Below are positions 1 through 10,548 of a stretch of DNA of 64,000 nucleotides, piece after piece (position 1 is the stretch's first letter; every line of letters begins with the position of its first letter). The position numbers and the translations under genes were made by a program. The notes below the pieces were generated by a model. That model was not told where the DNA came from. It did no database searches and saw only the letters and a program-made list of their open reading frames with translations. Source of the DNA: Aquabacterium sp. J223 (GTDB lineage Bacteria > Pseudomonadota > Gammaproteobacteria > Burkholderiales > Burkholderiaceae_C); contig NZ_CP088297.1 of assembly GCF_024666615.1 (NCBI RefSeq), forward strand, positions 2,542,001 through 2,606,000, read 5' to 3'.

Positions 1-357
1 GAAGGGCAGGTAGGCGAAGACCCGGCGCAGCGGCGGCAGGCGGCGGTCGTCGCCCGCGGCCACCAACTGCCGCGCGGCGGCCAGCGCCAGCGCGTCGCCG
101 GCGAAGGCGCGGGGCGTGTCGCGGAAGGCGTTGCGGGTGAACTGGTCGAGCACCAGGATGCGCGCCAGCGCGGCCGCCGGGTGCAGCTGCCAGTCGGCCA
201 GGCCGCCGGCCAGCGCCTGCTCGATCGTCGCGCCGAAGCGCCGGGCGATCTCGGCGTCGAAGGCCGGGTCCTTGCGGAACCAGGCCGGATTGGCTTCGAA
301 GGACGCGGCGCTGTGGGCGGGTCCGAACCAGAAGTCCAAGACCTCGTCCGGCGTCAT
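1..357 (-). CDS. DUF924 family protein, 3' part outside the window
   Basis: The frame starts at an ATG at 357 and runs off the left edge, so the first 119 residues are seen and the C-terminus is missing. It opens MTPDEVLDFWFG and continues with LVLDQFTRNAFR and TPRAFAGDALAL, ending at FAYLPF. This succession of motifs is the signature of DUF924, helical TPR-like proteins of about 180-200 residues whose biochemical role is not established. No signal peptide or membrane segment is visible, so it is probably cytoplasmic. It points away from the acetyltransferase gene 100 bases upstream, on the same strand, and could be read from the same transcript. The family call is firm; any function would be a guess. 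Confidence 0.85.
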   Translation of the reverse strand, partial: MTPDEVLDFWFGPAHSAASFEANPAWFRKDPAFDAEIARRFGATIEQALAGGLADWQLHPAAALARILVLDQFTRNAFRDTPRAFAGDALALAAARQLVAAGDDRRLPPLRRVFAYLPF

Positions 358-459
358 GTCTGCCCCTCGTCCGACGGGTACGTCGGCCGATCCCCCAGGG
401 GATGCGGGCCGGCTTGGGAGCGGCCCGGCGCTCGGCCCGGTGCGCTGAACCCGTCCGCT

Positions 460-738
460 TCATGCGAGCTGCGCCTTCAGCTCGGGGTGCCGCTGCACAT
501 AGGCGGCCATGAAGGCGCACAGCGGCCGCACCTTCAGCCCTTCGGCCTGGGCATGGGCGAACGCCGCCTGCGCCAGCGCGGAGGCGATGCCGTGGCCTTC
601 CTGCGCCTCCGGCACCACGGTGTGGGTGAGCGACATCACGTCGCCGTCGAGCCGGTACTCGGCGATGCTCAGTTCGCCATCGACCTCGGCCTCGAAGCGC
701 GAGGCGCCGGCGTTGTGCCGCACGGGGGTTCCAGTCAT
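460..738 (-). CDS. small GNAT-fold N-acetyltransferase (COG2388 / YjdJ type)
   Basis: A 92-residue protein with the compact one-domain form of the GNAT fold. The acetyl-CoA binding stretch reads EGHGIASALAQAAFAHA (about residues 47-63) and is followed by GLKVRPLCAFMAAYVQRHPE, the typical end of the COG2388 family, in which a conserved cysteine lies near the cofactor. The N-terminal half (SRFEAEVDGELSIAEYRL) is the usual beta hairpin with a Y-x-L strand. Substrates of this family are unknown in most bacteria. The ATG at 738 overlaps the stop of the upstream peptidase gene (ATGA), which suggests translational coupling. Length and motifs match the family well; the physiological target is not predictable. 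Confidence 0.88.
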   Translation of the reverse strand: MTGTPVRHNAGASRFEAEVDGELSIAEYRLDGDVMSLTHTVVPEAQEGHGIASALAQAAFAHAQAEGLKVRPLCAFMAAYVQRHPELKAQLA

Positions 739-2969
739 CGGGGGGTCCTTCCCAGTCGTCGCCACAGGTAGGCAAATTCGAGCGCCATCAGGTCTGCGCG
801 CTGGCGGTTGTCGGCGGCGCCGCCGTGGCCGCCCTCGGTGTTCTCGTAGTACAGCACCGGCTGGCCCAGTTGCCGCAGGCGTTCGACCATCTTGCGGGCA
901 TGGCCCGGGTGCACCCGGTCGTCGCGGGTGGAGGTGGTGAACAACGCCTCGGGATAGGCCACGCCGGGCTTGACGTTCTGGTAGGGGCTGTAGCGGGCGA
1001 TGTGGGCCCATTGCGCCGGGTCGTCCGGGTCGCCGTACTCGGCCATCCACGAGGCGCCGGCCAGCAGCTTGTGATAACGCCGCATGTCCAGCAGCGGCAC
1101 CTGGCAGACCACCGCGCCGAACAGGTCCGGCCGCCGCACGAAGACGCTGCCCACCAGCAGCCCGCCGTTGCTGCCGCCCTGGATGCCGAGGTGGCGCGGG
1201 CTGGTGATGCGGCGGCGCACCAGGTCTTCGGCCACCGCGATGAAGTCGTCGTGGCTGCGCGCCTTGTGCTCCTTCACCGCGGCCTGGTGCCAGGCCGGGC
1301 CGTACTCGCCGCCGCCGCGGAGGTTGGCGACGACGAGCACGCCGCCCTTGGAGTACCAGGCGCTGCCGAAGCCGGCCGAGTACCAGGGCTGCAGCGACAC
1401 CTCGAAGCCGCCGTAGCCGTAGAGCAGCGTGGGGTTGGTGCCGTCGGCGGTCGCGCCCTTGGGCCAGACGACGAAGTAGGGCACCCGGGTGCCGTCGGCG
1501 CTGGTGGCGAAGGCCTGCTCGACCTTCATGCCGGCGGTGTCGAAGAAGGCCGGCCGGGCCTTCAGCGGCTCCATGCGGTCGGGCCCCCGGTCCTCCGAGG
1601 CGCCGCCCGCGCCGGTGTGCGCCAGCGACAACGTGTCCGGCGTCAGGAAGTCGGTGTAGCTCACGAGGTAGGCCTCCGCCAGCGGATCGTCCGGCAACAG
1701 CGGATCGTGCAGCCCGGCCACGCCCAGTGCGCCGGGGAAGGGCGCCGGCACCTCGCGCCGCTGCCAGCCGGACGCCGGGTCGTGCCGCCAGGCCTCCAGC
1801 CGGCTGGCCACGTTGTCCAGCACGTCGACCAGCAGCCGGCTGCGGGTGGTGGTGGTGCCGGCCAGCGAGCGCGTGGGCGTGGGCGTGAAAAGCGCGGTCA
1901 GCCGGCGCTCGCCACGCAGGTAGGCCTCGGCATCGGCGACCAGCAGGCTGCCGCGCACGAAGCGCTCGCCACCGCCGGCGGCGCCGTCCGGTGAGGGCAG
2001 CGTCCAGTCGCTGCGCAATTCCAGCAGCAGCCAGCGCTGCCAGAACCACAGCGAGGCGTCGGCCGGCTTGTCCACCTCGGCCAGGGTGCCGTCGGCCTGC
2101 AGCAGCCAGTGCCGGGTGGTGTAGAAGTCCAGCGAGCGGCCGAAGAGCGTGCGCTCGAAGCCCGGTGTCCGGTCCACCGACACCCAGGCCGACACGTCGG
2201 CGGCCTCGCCCTCGAACACCGTCACCGCCTCGGCCAGCGGCTGGCCGCGGCGCCAGCGCTTGATCACCCGCGGGTAGCCGCTGTCGGTGAGCGCGCCGGG
2301 GCCGAAGTCGCTGCCGACGTAGACGGTGTCCGCGTCGGCCCAGTCCACCGACGACTTGGCCTCGGGCAGCACGAAACCGCCCTCGGCGGCCGGCACGAAG
2401 CGCTTGTCGACCAGGTCGAACTCGCGCACGACGGTGGCGTCGGCGCCGCCGCGCGACAGCGACACCAGCGCCCGCCGGTAGGCCGGGCCGAAGGCGTCGG
2501 CGCCGTGCCAGACCCAGTTCTCGCCTTCGGCCTGTGCCAGCGCGTCCAGGTCCAGCACCGGTTCCCAGGCCGGCTCGGGCTTGCGGTACTCGGCCAGCGT
2601 GGTGCGGCGCCACAGCCCGCGCGGCCGGGCTTCGTCCTGCCAGAGGTTGTAGAACCAGTCGCCGCGGCGGGTGACGGCGGGGATGCGGTCCTTGGAGTCG
2701 AGGATGCGGCGCAGCGCCTCGCGGGTGTCGGCGAAGCCGGGTTCGGCTTCGAGCACCCGGCGCGACTCGGCGTTGCGGGCGTGCACCCAGGCCAGGGCGC
2801 GTTCGCCCTCCACGTCCTCCAGCCAGAGCAGGGGATCGGCGTCGGAAGTGGCGTTGGGGGTCATGGCGATCGATGAAGGGGCAGGGAGCATGGACAGCAG
2901 GGGCCACGACGAGCCCCAGGCGGCAAGGCCCGCGCCCAGCAGGCCGCGCCGCCGCGCAAGCGGGGTCAA
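735..2969 (-). CDS. S9A prolyl oligopeptidase family serine peptidase, probably exported by Tat
   Basis: Cleaves short peptides after proline or related residues. The protein has the S9A plan: an N-terminal propeller (DPLLWLEDVEGERALAWV onward) and a C-terminal alpha/beta-hydrolase with nucleophile in GGSNGG (Ser about 600), Asp in STRDDRVHP (about 684) and His in EGGHGG (about 715). The start is uncertain. An ATG at 2864 gives the bare enzyme (709 residues), but the frame stays open to a TTG at 2969 that overlaps the yaeQ stop (TTGA), has a GGGG stretch just upstream, and adds LARRRGLLGAGLAAWG, which looks like a twin-arginine signal; no clear AxA cleavage site is seen. I prefer the TTG start (744 residues) but give it moderate weight. 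The stop overlaps the next gene. Confidence 0.88.
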   Translation of the reverse strand: MTPLARRRGLLGAGLAAWGSSWPLLSMLPAPSSIAMTPNATSDADPLLWLEDVEGERALAWVHARNAESRRVLEAEPGFADTREALRRILDSKDRIPAVTRRGDWFYNLWQDEARPRGLWRRTTLAEYRKPEPAWEPVLDLDALAQAEGENWVWHGADAFGPAYRRALVSLSRGGADATVVREFDLVDKRFVPAAEGGFVLPEAKSSVDWADADTVYVGSDFGPGALTDSGYPRVIKRWRRGQPLAEAVTVFEGEAADVSAWVSVDRTPGFERTLFGRSLDFYTTRHWLLQADGTLAEVDKPADASLWFWQRWLLLELRSDWTLPSPDGAAGGGERFVRGSLLVADAEAYLRGERRLTALFTPTPTRSLAGTTTTRSRLLVDVLDNVASRLEAWRHDPASGWQRREVPAPFPGALGVAGLHDPLLPDDPLAEAYLVSYTDFLTPDTLSLAHTGAGGASEDRGPDRMEPLKARPAFFDTAGMKVEQAFATSADGTRVPYFVVWPKGATADGTNPTLLYGYGGFEVSLQPWYSAGFGSAWYSKGGVLVVANLRGGGEYGPAWHQAAVKEHKARSHDDFIAVAEDLVRRRITSPRHLGIQGGSNGGLLVGSVFVRRPDLFGAVVCQVPLLDMRRYHKLLAGASWMAEYGDPDDPAQWAHIARYSPYQNVKPGVAYPEALFTTSTRDDRVHPGHARKMVERLRQLGQPVLYYENTEGGHGGAADNRQRADLMALEFAYLWRRLGRTPR

Positions 2970-3529
2970 CGTCGCCCCGCGGCCTTGAGCCGGACGGGCG
3001 TCACCTCCACGCTGCGCTCGCCCTGCGACACCCAGGCGGTGCCGTCCTGCACATTGATGGCCAGCCGCATGCCGCGGTCGGCCAGCGCGGCGAGCGCCTG
3101 GGTCTGGTCGGCGGGCACCTGCCAGACCTCGAGGTTGGCGGCCCGCGCCACGCGCTGCTCCAGCGGCTGCCACCAGATCGGCACGCTGCTGCCCGAGGCG
3201 TAGACCACCACCTGCTCGGCCCGGCCGGCGGCGCGGATCAGCCGCCGCTCGTCCGGCTGGCCGAGGTCGATCCACTGCACCAGGGCGCCGGTCAGGTCCT
3301 TCTGCCACAGCGGCGGCTCGTCGGGCTCGTCCAGGCCCCTGGTGAACTCCAGCATGCCGTGGTGGTCGTCGGCGGGCACGCGCAGGGCGAAGGCCAGCAG
3401 CCGCAGCATCAGCCGCTCGTCGTTCTCCGACGGGTGGCGCGCCAGCGTCAGCGAATGGTCGGCGTAGACGCCACGGTCCATGTCGGCCAGCTGCAGCTGG
3501 GCTTTGTAGATGGTCGCCTTGAGGGCCAT
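2966..3529 (-). CDS. yaeQ: YaeQ family protein
   Basis: A 187-residue protein starting MALKATIYKAQLQLADMDRG, with LARHPSENDERLMLRLLAFAL near residue 35, EPPLWQKDLTG near 80 and WIDLGQPDERRL near 95. These are the conserved blocks of YaeQ, a small cytoplasmic protein with a PD-(D/E)XK nuclease-like fold; the family was once linked to RfaH suppression in enterobacteria, but its real role is unknown. The ATG at 3529 is chosen because the family starts exactly at MALKATIYK; a longer frame to 3676 is out of character with it. It overlaps the start proposed for the peptidase gene downstream and is divergent from the chemotaxis receptor. Confidence 0.92.
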   Translation of the reverse strand: MALKATIYKAQLQLADMDRGVYADHSLTLARHPSENDERLMLRLLAFALRVPADDHHGMLEFTRGLDEPDEPPLWQKDLTGALVQWIDLGQPDERRLIRAAGRAEQVVVYASGSSVPIWWQPLEQRVARAANLEVWQVPADQTQALAALADRGMRLAINVQDGTAWVSQGERSVEVTPVRLKAAGRR

Positions 3530-3669
3530 GGTGACGGGGGCGGTGCGGGACGAAGCCGGGCACTGTGCCAGAAGCCGGCCGCACCCCTCCACCCTCAAGT
3601 CATCCCGCGGACCGGCCGAAAAAGGGTCGACACCGGCCGTGAAGCGCCGGCGCAGCAAGGAGACACGAG

Positions 3670-5259
3670 ATGACATACCGTTGGATGCAACCGGCGGCGC
3701 TAGGCCCCGGACTGATGCGGCGGCTGCGCCTGCACGCCAAGCTGGGCCTGTGCGGCGCGGTGGCGCTCATCGGCATCACCTGCTCGCTGCTCGACGCCGG
3801 CCACGGCGGCACCTGGCGCACGGCCGCGCTGGTGTGCTGGGCGCTCTTCGCCTGGTGGGCGCTCAGCCTCGCCTGGACGCTGTCGCAGTCGATGGCGCAG
3901 CTGCGGTCCATGCTGGCCGCGATCGAGAAGGGCGACCTGACGCAGACGCTGAGCGTGGCGGGCGACGACGAACTGGCCGCCATCGGCCGGCAGGTCGAGG
4001 CGATGAGCCGCCTGCTCTCGAAGATGGTGGCGCGCACGCGCAGCGAGGCGCAGATGGTGGCGATGGGCGGCGAGCGCCTGGGCCGCTCGGCGCGCGAGCT
4101 GTCCGACCGCACCGAGTCGCAGGCCAGCAGCCTGGAGCAGACCAACGCCACGCTGACCGAGCTGACGTCCAGCGTGCAGCGCAACGCCGAGCAGGCGCAA
4201 GCCGCCGACGGCCTGGCGGCCCAGGTGCGCGGCGAGGCCGAGCAGGGCCTGTCGGTGGTCGAGCAGTCGGTCGACGCCATCCTGCGCATCGAGCAGCGCT
4301 CGCGCCAGATGGGCGAGATCATCTCGGTGATCGACGGCATCGCCTTCCAGACCAACATCCTGGCGCTCAACGCCGCGGTGGAGGCCGCACGGGCCGGTGA
4401 GCAGGGCCGCGGTTTCGCGGTGGTGGCCGGCGAAGTGCGCAGCCTGGCGCAACGCAGCGCGCAGGCGGCCGCGGAGGTCAAGAAGCTGATCCAGGCCTCG
4501 GGCGACGAGGTGCAGCACGGCGTGGCGTCGATCCGCCAGGCCAGCGGCTCGCTCGGCCGCGCGGTGCAGGGCATGCGCGAGCTGGCCGGCCAGGTGCGCG
4601 ACATCGCCGGTTCCAACAGCGCGCAGAGCACCAGCCTGCGCGAGATCGCCGCGGCCATCGCCAGCCTGGACGACATCACCCAGCGCAACGCCCAGATGGT
4701 CGACCGGTCGGTGCACGGCGCCGAGCGGCTGCACCAGCAGGCCATGGTGCTGAGCGCGGCGGTGAGCGACTTCCGCCTGCGGCAGGGCTGCGCCGGCGAG
4801 GCGCGCTCCATGGTCGAACGCGCCGTCCGGCTGATCGACGAGGCCGGCCTGCCGGCCGCGCGGCAGCGCTTCCACGACCGCCAGGGCGGCTTCTTCGACC
4901 GCGACCTGTTCGTGCTGGTGGTGGACCGGCGCAATCACTTCGCCGCCTTCGGCCTCGCCCCCGACAAGGCCGGCAAGCCGGCGGTCGCCGCGCCCGGCAC
5001 CGACGTCGACGAGCTGTGCCGCCGTGTCTGGCAGGCCGCGGCGTCCGGCGGCGACTGGGTGGAGTTCCGCGCGATGCACCCGGTGACGAAGCTGATCGTC
5101 GACAAGATCGGCTACGTGCTGCCCGCGGGCGGCGGCCAGTACGCCGTGCTGACCAGCGTCAACCGCGGCGACGGCACCGAGGCGGCGCCCGGCACCGCGC
5201 CGGCGCCCACGCCGGCGCCGGTGGCCGTCGGCGCGCCGCTGCGGCTGTCCGCGGCCTAG
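3670..5259 (+). CDS. methyl-accepting chemotaxis protein with a C-terminal Cache-like sensory domain
   Basis: A 529-residue receptor. Two hydrophobic segments (about residues 25-45 and 50-70) are separated by only a short loop, so there is almost no periplasmic sensor. A HAMP-like stretch ([22 protein letters not shown]) follows, then the signalling hairpin with the invariant tip [18 protein letters not shown] (about residues 222-239). After the coiled coil comes an unusual C-terminal module, about residues 380-500 ([45 protein letters not shown]), which reads like a single Cache domain placed in the cytoplasm. It presumably relays a cytoplasmic or membrane-proximal signal to CheA/CheW. A strong AAGGAGA ribosome site sits eight bases before the ATG. 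Confidence 0.9.
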   Translation: MTYRWMQPAALGPGLMRRLRLHAKLGLCGAVALIGITCSLLDAGHGGTWRTAALVCWALFAWWALSLAWTLSQSMAQLRSMLAAIEKGDLTQTLSVAGDDELAAIGRQVEAMSRLLSKMVARTRSEAQMVAMGGERLGRSARELSDRTESQASSLEQTNATLTELTSSVQRNAEQAQAADGLAAQVRGEAEQGLSVVEQSVDAILRIEQRSRQMGEIISVIDGIAFQTNILALNAAVEAARAGEQGRGFAVVAGEVRSLAQRSAQAAAEVKKLIQASGDEVQHGVASIRQASGSLGRAVQGMRELAGQVRDIAGSNSAQSTSLREIAAAIASLDDITQRNAQMVDRSVHGAERLHQQAMVLSAAVSDFRLRQGCAGEARSMVERAVRLIDEAGLPAARQRFHDRQGGFFDRDLFVLVVDRRNHFAAFGLAPDKAGKPAVAAPGTDVDELCRRVWQAAASGGDWVEFRAMHPVTKLIVDKIGYVLPAGGGQYAVLTSVNRGDGTEAAPGTAPAPTPAPVAVGAPLRLSAA

Positions 5260-5289
5260 GCCGGCATTCCCGGGCGGCCGGGAGGAACA

Positions 5290-6432
5290 TTGCCTGCCAA
5301 CGCAGCGGGCGTGAACCTCCACGAACTGACCCTCGGCGGCCTGGCCGCCCTCATCCTCGACCACGACATCGCCCGCTGGGGACTCGCCCTGGCGTTGGCG
5401 GTGGTCACCTACACCGTCGTCTGGCTGGCGCTGCGCTTCACGCTCAGGCGCCTGGGCCGGCTGGCGGCGCACAGCCGCACCGCCGTCGACGACGGCCTGG
5501 TCGAGGTGCTGCGCGGCACCCGGCGCTGGCTGATCGCCTTCGCCGCGTTGCTGGTCGGGCTCAACGCGCTCGACCTGCCCGAGGTCTGGCGCACGCGCAT
5601 CGGCCACCTCTGGTTCATCGCCCTGGCGCTGCAGTTCGGCATCTGGGGCAGCCGCGCGGTGCGGCTGGCGCTGGGACGCTACCTGCGCCAGCACGACCCG
5701 GCCGGCGTGCTGCAGCACAGCGCCTCGGCCACGCTGGCGTCGTGGGCGGCGCACACCGTGCTGTGGTCGGTGGCGCTGCTGGCCATCCTGTCCAACCTGG
5801 GCATCGACATCACCGCCTTCGTCGCCAGCCTGGGCGTGGGCGGCATCGCGGTGGCGCTGGCGGTGCAGAACGTGCTGGGCGACCTGTTCGCCTCGCTGTC
5901 GATCGCGGTGGACAAGCCCTTCGAAGTGGGCGACTTCATCGTCTTCGGCGACGTGTCGGGCACGGTGGAGCAGGTCGGCCTGAAGACCACCCGCATCAAG
6001 GCGCTGAGCGGCGAGCAGGTGGTGGTGGCCAACACCGACCTGCTCAAGCAGACGGTGCACAACTACAAGCGCCTGCAGCAGCGGCGCATCCAGTTCGGCT
6101 TCGGCATCACCTACGACGCCACGCCGGAGCAGGTGGAGCAGGTGCCCGCGGTGGTGGCGCGCATCGTTCGCGGGCGCGAGACGCTGCGCTTCGACCGCGC
6201 GCACTTCAAGGGCTTCGGCGAAAGCTCGCTCGACTTCGAGGTGGTCTACGTCGTGCTCGACGCCGACTACAACGTCTACATGGACGAGCAGCAGGCCATC
6301 AACCTGGCCCTGATGCGCGAACTGGCCGCGCTGGGCGTCGAGTTCGCGTTCCCCACCCGCACGGTCATCGTCAGCCGGCCCGAGGAGGCGACGATGGTGG
6401 CGCAGCGGCCGCCGGTCTCGCGCGCGCACTGA
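5290..6432 (+). CDS. small-conductance mechanosensitive channel (MscS family)
   Basis: Opens under membrane tension to release solutes after osmotic downshock. The 380-residue protein has four or more hydrophobic segments, with helices near residues 25-50, 78-95, 105-120 and 150-170, then the MscS pore helix (SLGVGGIAVALAVQNVLGDL, about residues 186-205), the beta domain (DKPFEVGDFIVFGDVSGTVEQVG) and the C-terminal vestibule (NYKRLQQRRIQFGFGITYDA). The chosen start is a TTG at 5290 because a GGGAGGAA ribosome site lies directly before it; no ATG fits the N-terminus. It follows the chemotaxis receptor by 30 bases and may share its transcript. Confidence 0.9.
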   Translation: MPANAAGVNLHELTLGGLAALILDHDIARWGLALALAVVTYTVVWLALRFTLRRLGRLAAHSRTAVDDGLVEVLRGTRRWLIAFAALLVGLNALDLPEVWRTRIGHLWFIALALQFGIWGSRAVRLALGRYLRQHDPAGVLQHSASATLASWAAHTVLWSVALLAILSNLGIDITAFVASLGVGGIAVALAVQNVLGDLFASLSIAVDKPFEVGDFIVFGDVSGTVEQVGLKTTRIKALSGEQVVVANTDLLKQTVHNYKRLQQRRIQFGFGITYDATPEQVEQVPAVVARIVRGRETLRFDRAHFKGFGESSLDFEVVYVVLDADYNVYMDEQQAINLALMRELAALGVEFAFPTRTVIVSRPEEATMVAQRPPVSRAH

Positions 6433-6448
6433 CCGCGCGCGCCGGCCG

Positions 6449-8626
6449 TCAGCGCGCCTCCGCCTCCTCCTCGAACAGCACCGACGGCGAGAACGCCACC
6501 GCACCGCCGTCGTCGTTGACCAGCTCCGCATGCTGGATGTCCTCGGCCGACATCGGCCGCGCGAAGTAGAAGCCCTGCAGTTCGTCGCAACCCAGGTCCA
6601 CCAGTGCGGCCCGCTGCTCCTTCGTCTCCACGCCCTCGGCCACCACCTTCAGGTCCATGGCATGGGCCAGGCGGACGACCGCGTCGACCACCGCGCGGGC
6701 GTCCGGGTCGGTGGCCACGTCCTTGACGAAGCTGCGGTCGATCTTCAGCTCGTGCACCCGCCACTGCCGCAGCGAGGCGAGGCTGGAGTAGCCGGTGCCG
6801 AAGTCGTCGATGGACAGCTTGACGCCGATCGCGGTCAGCCGCTCGAGCACCGACCGGGTCGCCTCGGTGTTCTCCATCGCCACCGATTCGGTGATCTCGC
6901 AGACCAGCTGGGCCGGGGCGACGCCGTGCCGGTCCAGCGCGGCGCGGATGCGGTCGACCACCTCCGGCTGGCGCAGCTGGTAGCCCGACAGGTTGACCGA
7001 CACCCGCATGCGCAGGCCCTGCTCGGCCCAGGCGGCGATCTGCCGGCAGGCCTCGTCGATGACCCAGTTGCCGATCGGCACGATGAGGCCGAAGCGCTCG
7101 GCCACCGGGATGAACACGCCGGGGCTGACCGCGCCCAGCACGGGATGGCGCCAGCGCAGCAGCGCCTCCACCGCGCGCAGCTTGCCGCTGCTGGTGTCGA
7201 TCTTCGGCTGGTAGTGCAGGTGCAGCTGGCCCAGCTGCAGCGCCTGTCGCAGCGCCTGCTGCAGCGCCAGCTGGCTCTCCTGCGCGGCCTGGTGCATGTG
7301 CGCCTCGAAGACGGCGTAGGTGCCGCCGCCGGCGCGCTTGGCGGCGTACATGGCGGCGTCGGCGTGCCCGACCAGCTTGTCGGCGTGGCCGTGGTCCGGG
7401 TAGACCACCACGCCCAGCGAGCACGACAGCGAGACGGTGCGCTCGCCGAGGTCGAAGGACTGGTTCAGCGCGTCGAGCATGCGGCCGGCGGTGGCGACCG
7501 CCTCGGTGATGTCGGCCACGCCGTCGAGCAGCAGCACGAACTCGTCGCCACCGACCCGGGCCACCGTGTCGGTGGCCCGCACGTTGGCCTGCAGCCGCTC
7601 GGCCACCCGGCGCAGCAGGGTGTCGCCGGCCGCATGGCCGTAGCTGTCGTTGACCGGCTTGAAGCCGTCGAGGTCGATGAACAGCACCGCCAGCCGCGCC
7701 GCGGCGCGCTGGCCGGGCACCTGGTTCAGCCGCTCGATGCGGGCCACCGCCTGCGCCAGCCGGTCGTCGAACACCACCCGGTTGGCCACCCCGGTCAGCG
7801 GGTCGGCGTAGGCGCGGCGCTGCAGCTCTTCGTTGGCGCCGCGCAGCCGGTCGTTGGCCTGCTGCAGCGACGCGGCCAGCTGCGTGGCGCGCGCCTGCAG
7901 TCGGGCGTCGAGCACCGACGTGAACAGCGTCACCGACAGCAGCAGCAGCGAGCCGATGACCACCATGGTGCCCAGGCTCTGGCCGCCCAGGCCGTCGGCG
8001 CTGAGGCACACGGCGCCGTCGGCGAAGCCGGCGGCCGCCATGCCGGTGTAGTGCATGCCGCTGATGGCCAGGCCCATCACCAGCGAGGCCGCGAACTGCG
8101 CCACGCGCGCGCGTTGGCCCTTCAGGCGCCGCATGGCGAAGAAGATGAGCAGCGCGGCCCCGGAGGCCACCCAGGCGATGAGCGCCGACCCCGCGACCCA
8201 GCGTGCATCCCAGACGATGCCCGGCGCCATGCGCAGCGCGGCCATGCCGAGGTAGTGCATGGTGCAGATGCCGGCGGCCATGCACAGCGAGCCGCCGAGC
8301 AGGTTCTTCACCGTCAGGCGGGGTGCCGCGGCGATGCGCAGCGCCAGCGCCGACACCGCCACCGCCGCGCCCCAGGACACCGCCGTCATCAGCGCGTCGT
8401 AGCCCAGGGTGATGGGCAGCGACATGGCCAGCATGCCGACGAAGTGCATCGACCAGATGCCGGTGCCCATGACCACCGCGCCGCCGACCGTCCACGCCCG
8501 GGCCATGCTGCGGTCCTCCGCCCGCATGCGACGGGCGAGGTCCAGCGCGACGTAGGACGCGAAGGACGCGATGAGGACGGACAGGACGACCACGGACGGG
8601 TCGTAGAGGGGCTGCAGCATCGGCAT
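6449..8626 (-). CDS. MHYT-GGDEF-EAL cyclic di-GMP turnover protein (NbdA/MucR-like)
   Basis: A 725-residue membrane protein. The N-terminal 250 residues contain seven hydrophobic helices with three MHYT motifs (MHFVGM, MHYLGM, MHYTGM); MHYT domains are thought to bind copper and sense diatomic gases such as NO. A GGDEF domain follows with intact VGGDEF, then an EAL domain with intact EALLRW, EITESV, DDFGTGYSSL and EGVET, so both diguanylate cyclase and phosphodiesterase activities are possible. This architecture matches Pseudomonas NbdA and MucR, which link NO or alginate signals to c-di-GMP. The start MPMLQPLYDP at 8626 has a second ATG two codons later. Its stop faces the mscS gene across 16 bases. 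Confidence 0.93.
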   Translation of the reverse strand: MPMLQPLYDPSVVVLSVLIASFASYVALDLARRMRAEDRSMARAWTVGGAVVMGTGIWSMHFVGMLAMSLPITLGYDALMTAVSWGAAVAVSALALRIAAAPRLTVKNLLGGSLCMAAGICTMHYLGMAALRMAPGIVWDARWVAGSALIAWVASGAALLIFFAMRRLKGQRARVAQFAASLVMGLAISGMHYTGMAAAGFADGAVCLSADGLGGQSLGTMVVIGSLLLLSVTLFTSVLDARLQARATQLAASLQQANDRLRGANEELQRRAYADPLTGVANRVVFDDRLAQAVARIERLNQVPGQRAAARLAVLFIDLDGFKPVNDSYGHAAGDTLLRRVAERLQANVRATDTVARVGGDEFVLLLDGVADITEAVATAGRMLDALNQSFDLGERTVSLSCSLGVVVYPDHGHADKLVGHADAAMYAAKRAGGGTYAVFEAHMHQAAQESQLALQQALRQALQLGQLHLHYQPKIDTSSGKLRAVEALLRWRHPVLGAVSPGVFIPVAERFGLIVPIGNWVIDEACRQIAAWAEQGLRMRVSVNLSGYQLRQPEVVDRIRAALDRHGVAPAQLVCEITESVAMENTEATRSVLERLTAIGVKLSIDDFGTGYSSLASLRQWRVHELKIDRSFVKDVATDPDARAVVDAVVRLAHAMDLKVVAEGVETKEQRAALVDLGCDELQGFYFARPMSAEDIQHAELVNDDGGAVAFSPSVLFEEEAEAR

Positions 8627-8725
8627 GGCAGGAAGACGGCAGCCCGGGTGGCCGCGACGTCCTGTTATCGGCCGTGTCCGCGCCCGCTTGAGTGCACGGC
8701 ATGACGCCGCGTCGGCCCGACCAAG

Positions 8726-8748
8726 AAAAAGGCGCCCCGCAGGGCGCC
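8726..8748 (-). terminator. rho-independent terminator of rhlE
   Basis: On the minus strand, arms GGCGCCC and GGGCGCC (perfect 7-bp stem, 4-base loop) are followed by TTTTT. It lies 30 bases after the rhlE stop and before the MHYT gene, so it ends the rhlE transcript. Confidence 0.9.
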
Positions 8749-8777
8749 TGGTGTTGTCGTCCGGACGCGGGCCGAGG

Positions 8778-10152
<1,375 letters not shown>

Positions 10153-10335
10153 GAGTTGTCGCGGTCTCGTCTTGAAGACGCCAGGGTCCGGCCGCCACGT
10201 GTCGAATCTTCGACAGGGCGCCAGTCGCAGGACCGGGGAGGAAAGCCGGCTTCGTCGAGCAGCCGTGAAGGCTCTGAAGACCGGTCGTCGGGGTGACGGC
10301 AGCGCGAAAAGACTGGGAAGTGCGCTGATGGCGGG

Positions 10336-10341
10336 ATTGTA
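10336..10341 (-). promoter_or_regulatory. candidate -10 box for rhlE and its long leader
   Basis: The minus strand reads GGCTACAATCCC; TACAAT matches the sigma-70 -10 consensus in five of six positions. No convincing -35 hexamer is present 16-18 bases upstream. Transcription from here would give rhlE a 5' leader of roughly 175 bases. The rest of the 396-base gap between rhlE and the gene starting at 10549 shows no open frame with gene-like codons; it contains only short inverted repeats (GTCGAATCTTCGAC near 10201 and GCCCCTGTTAGGGGC near 10475). Confidence 0.4.
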
Positions 10342-10548
10342 GCCGGCCGCTCGCCGACGCCCCGTCGCCGAAGACCCGGTGAAGGCAGGGCGAGGCCCCG
10401 CTTCTTCGCGTTTCAGGGGCGGCGGGAGGCTGCCGCGGGTTACGTTTTGAAGTCCCGGGCTAGGGGAGCGCACCGCCCCTGTTAGGGGCTCGCGCCGGGG
10501 TTGCGAACGAGCTCAATGGCGACCCCATCGTTCAACCGGGAGACAGCC

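Noticed and set aside
460-2907. An 815-residue frame combining Arg-rich sequence with the acetyltransferase
   Set aside because: Everything before the last 92 residues is out of phase with the peptidase gene.
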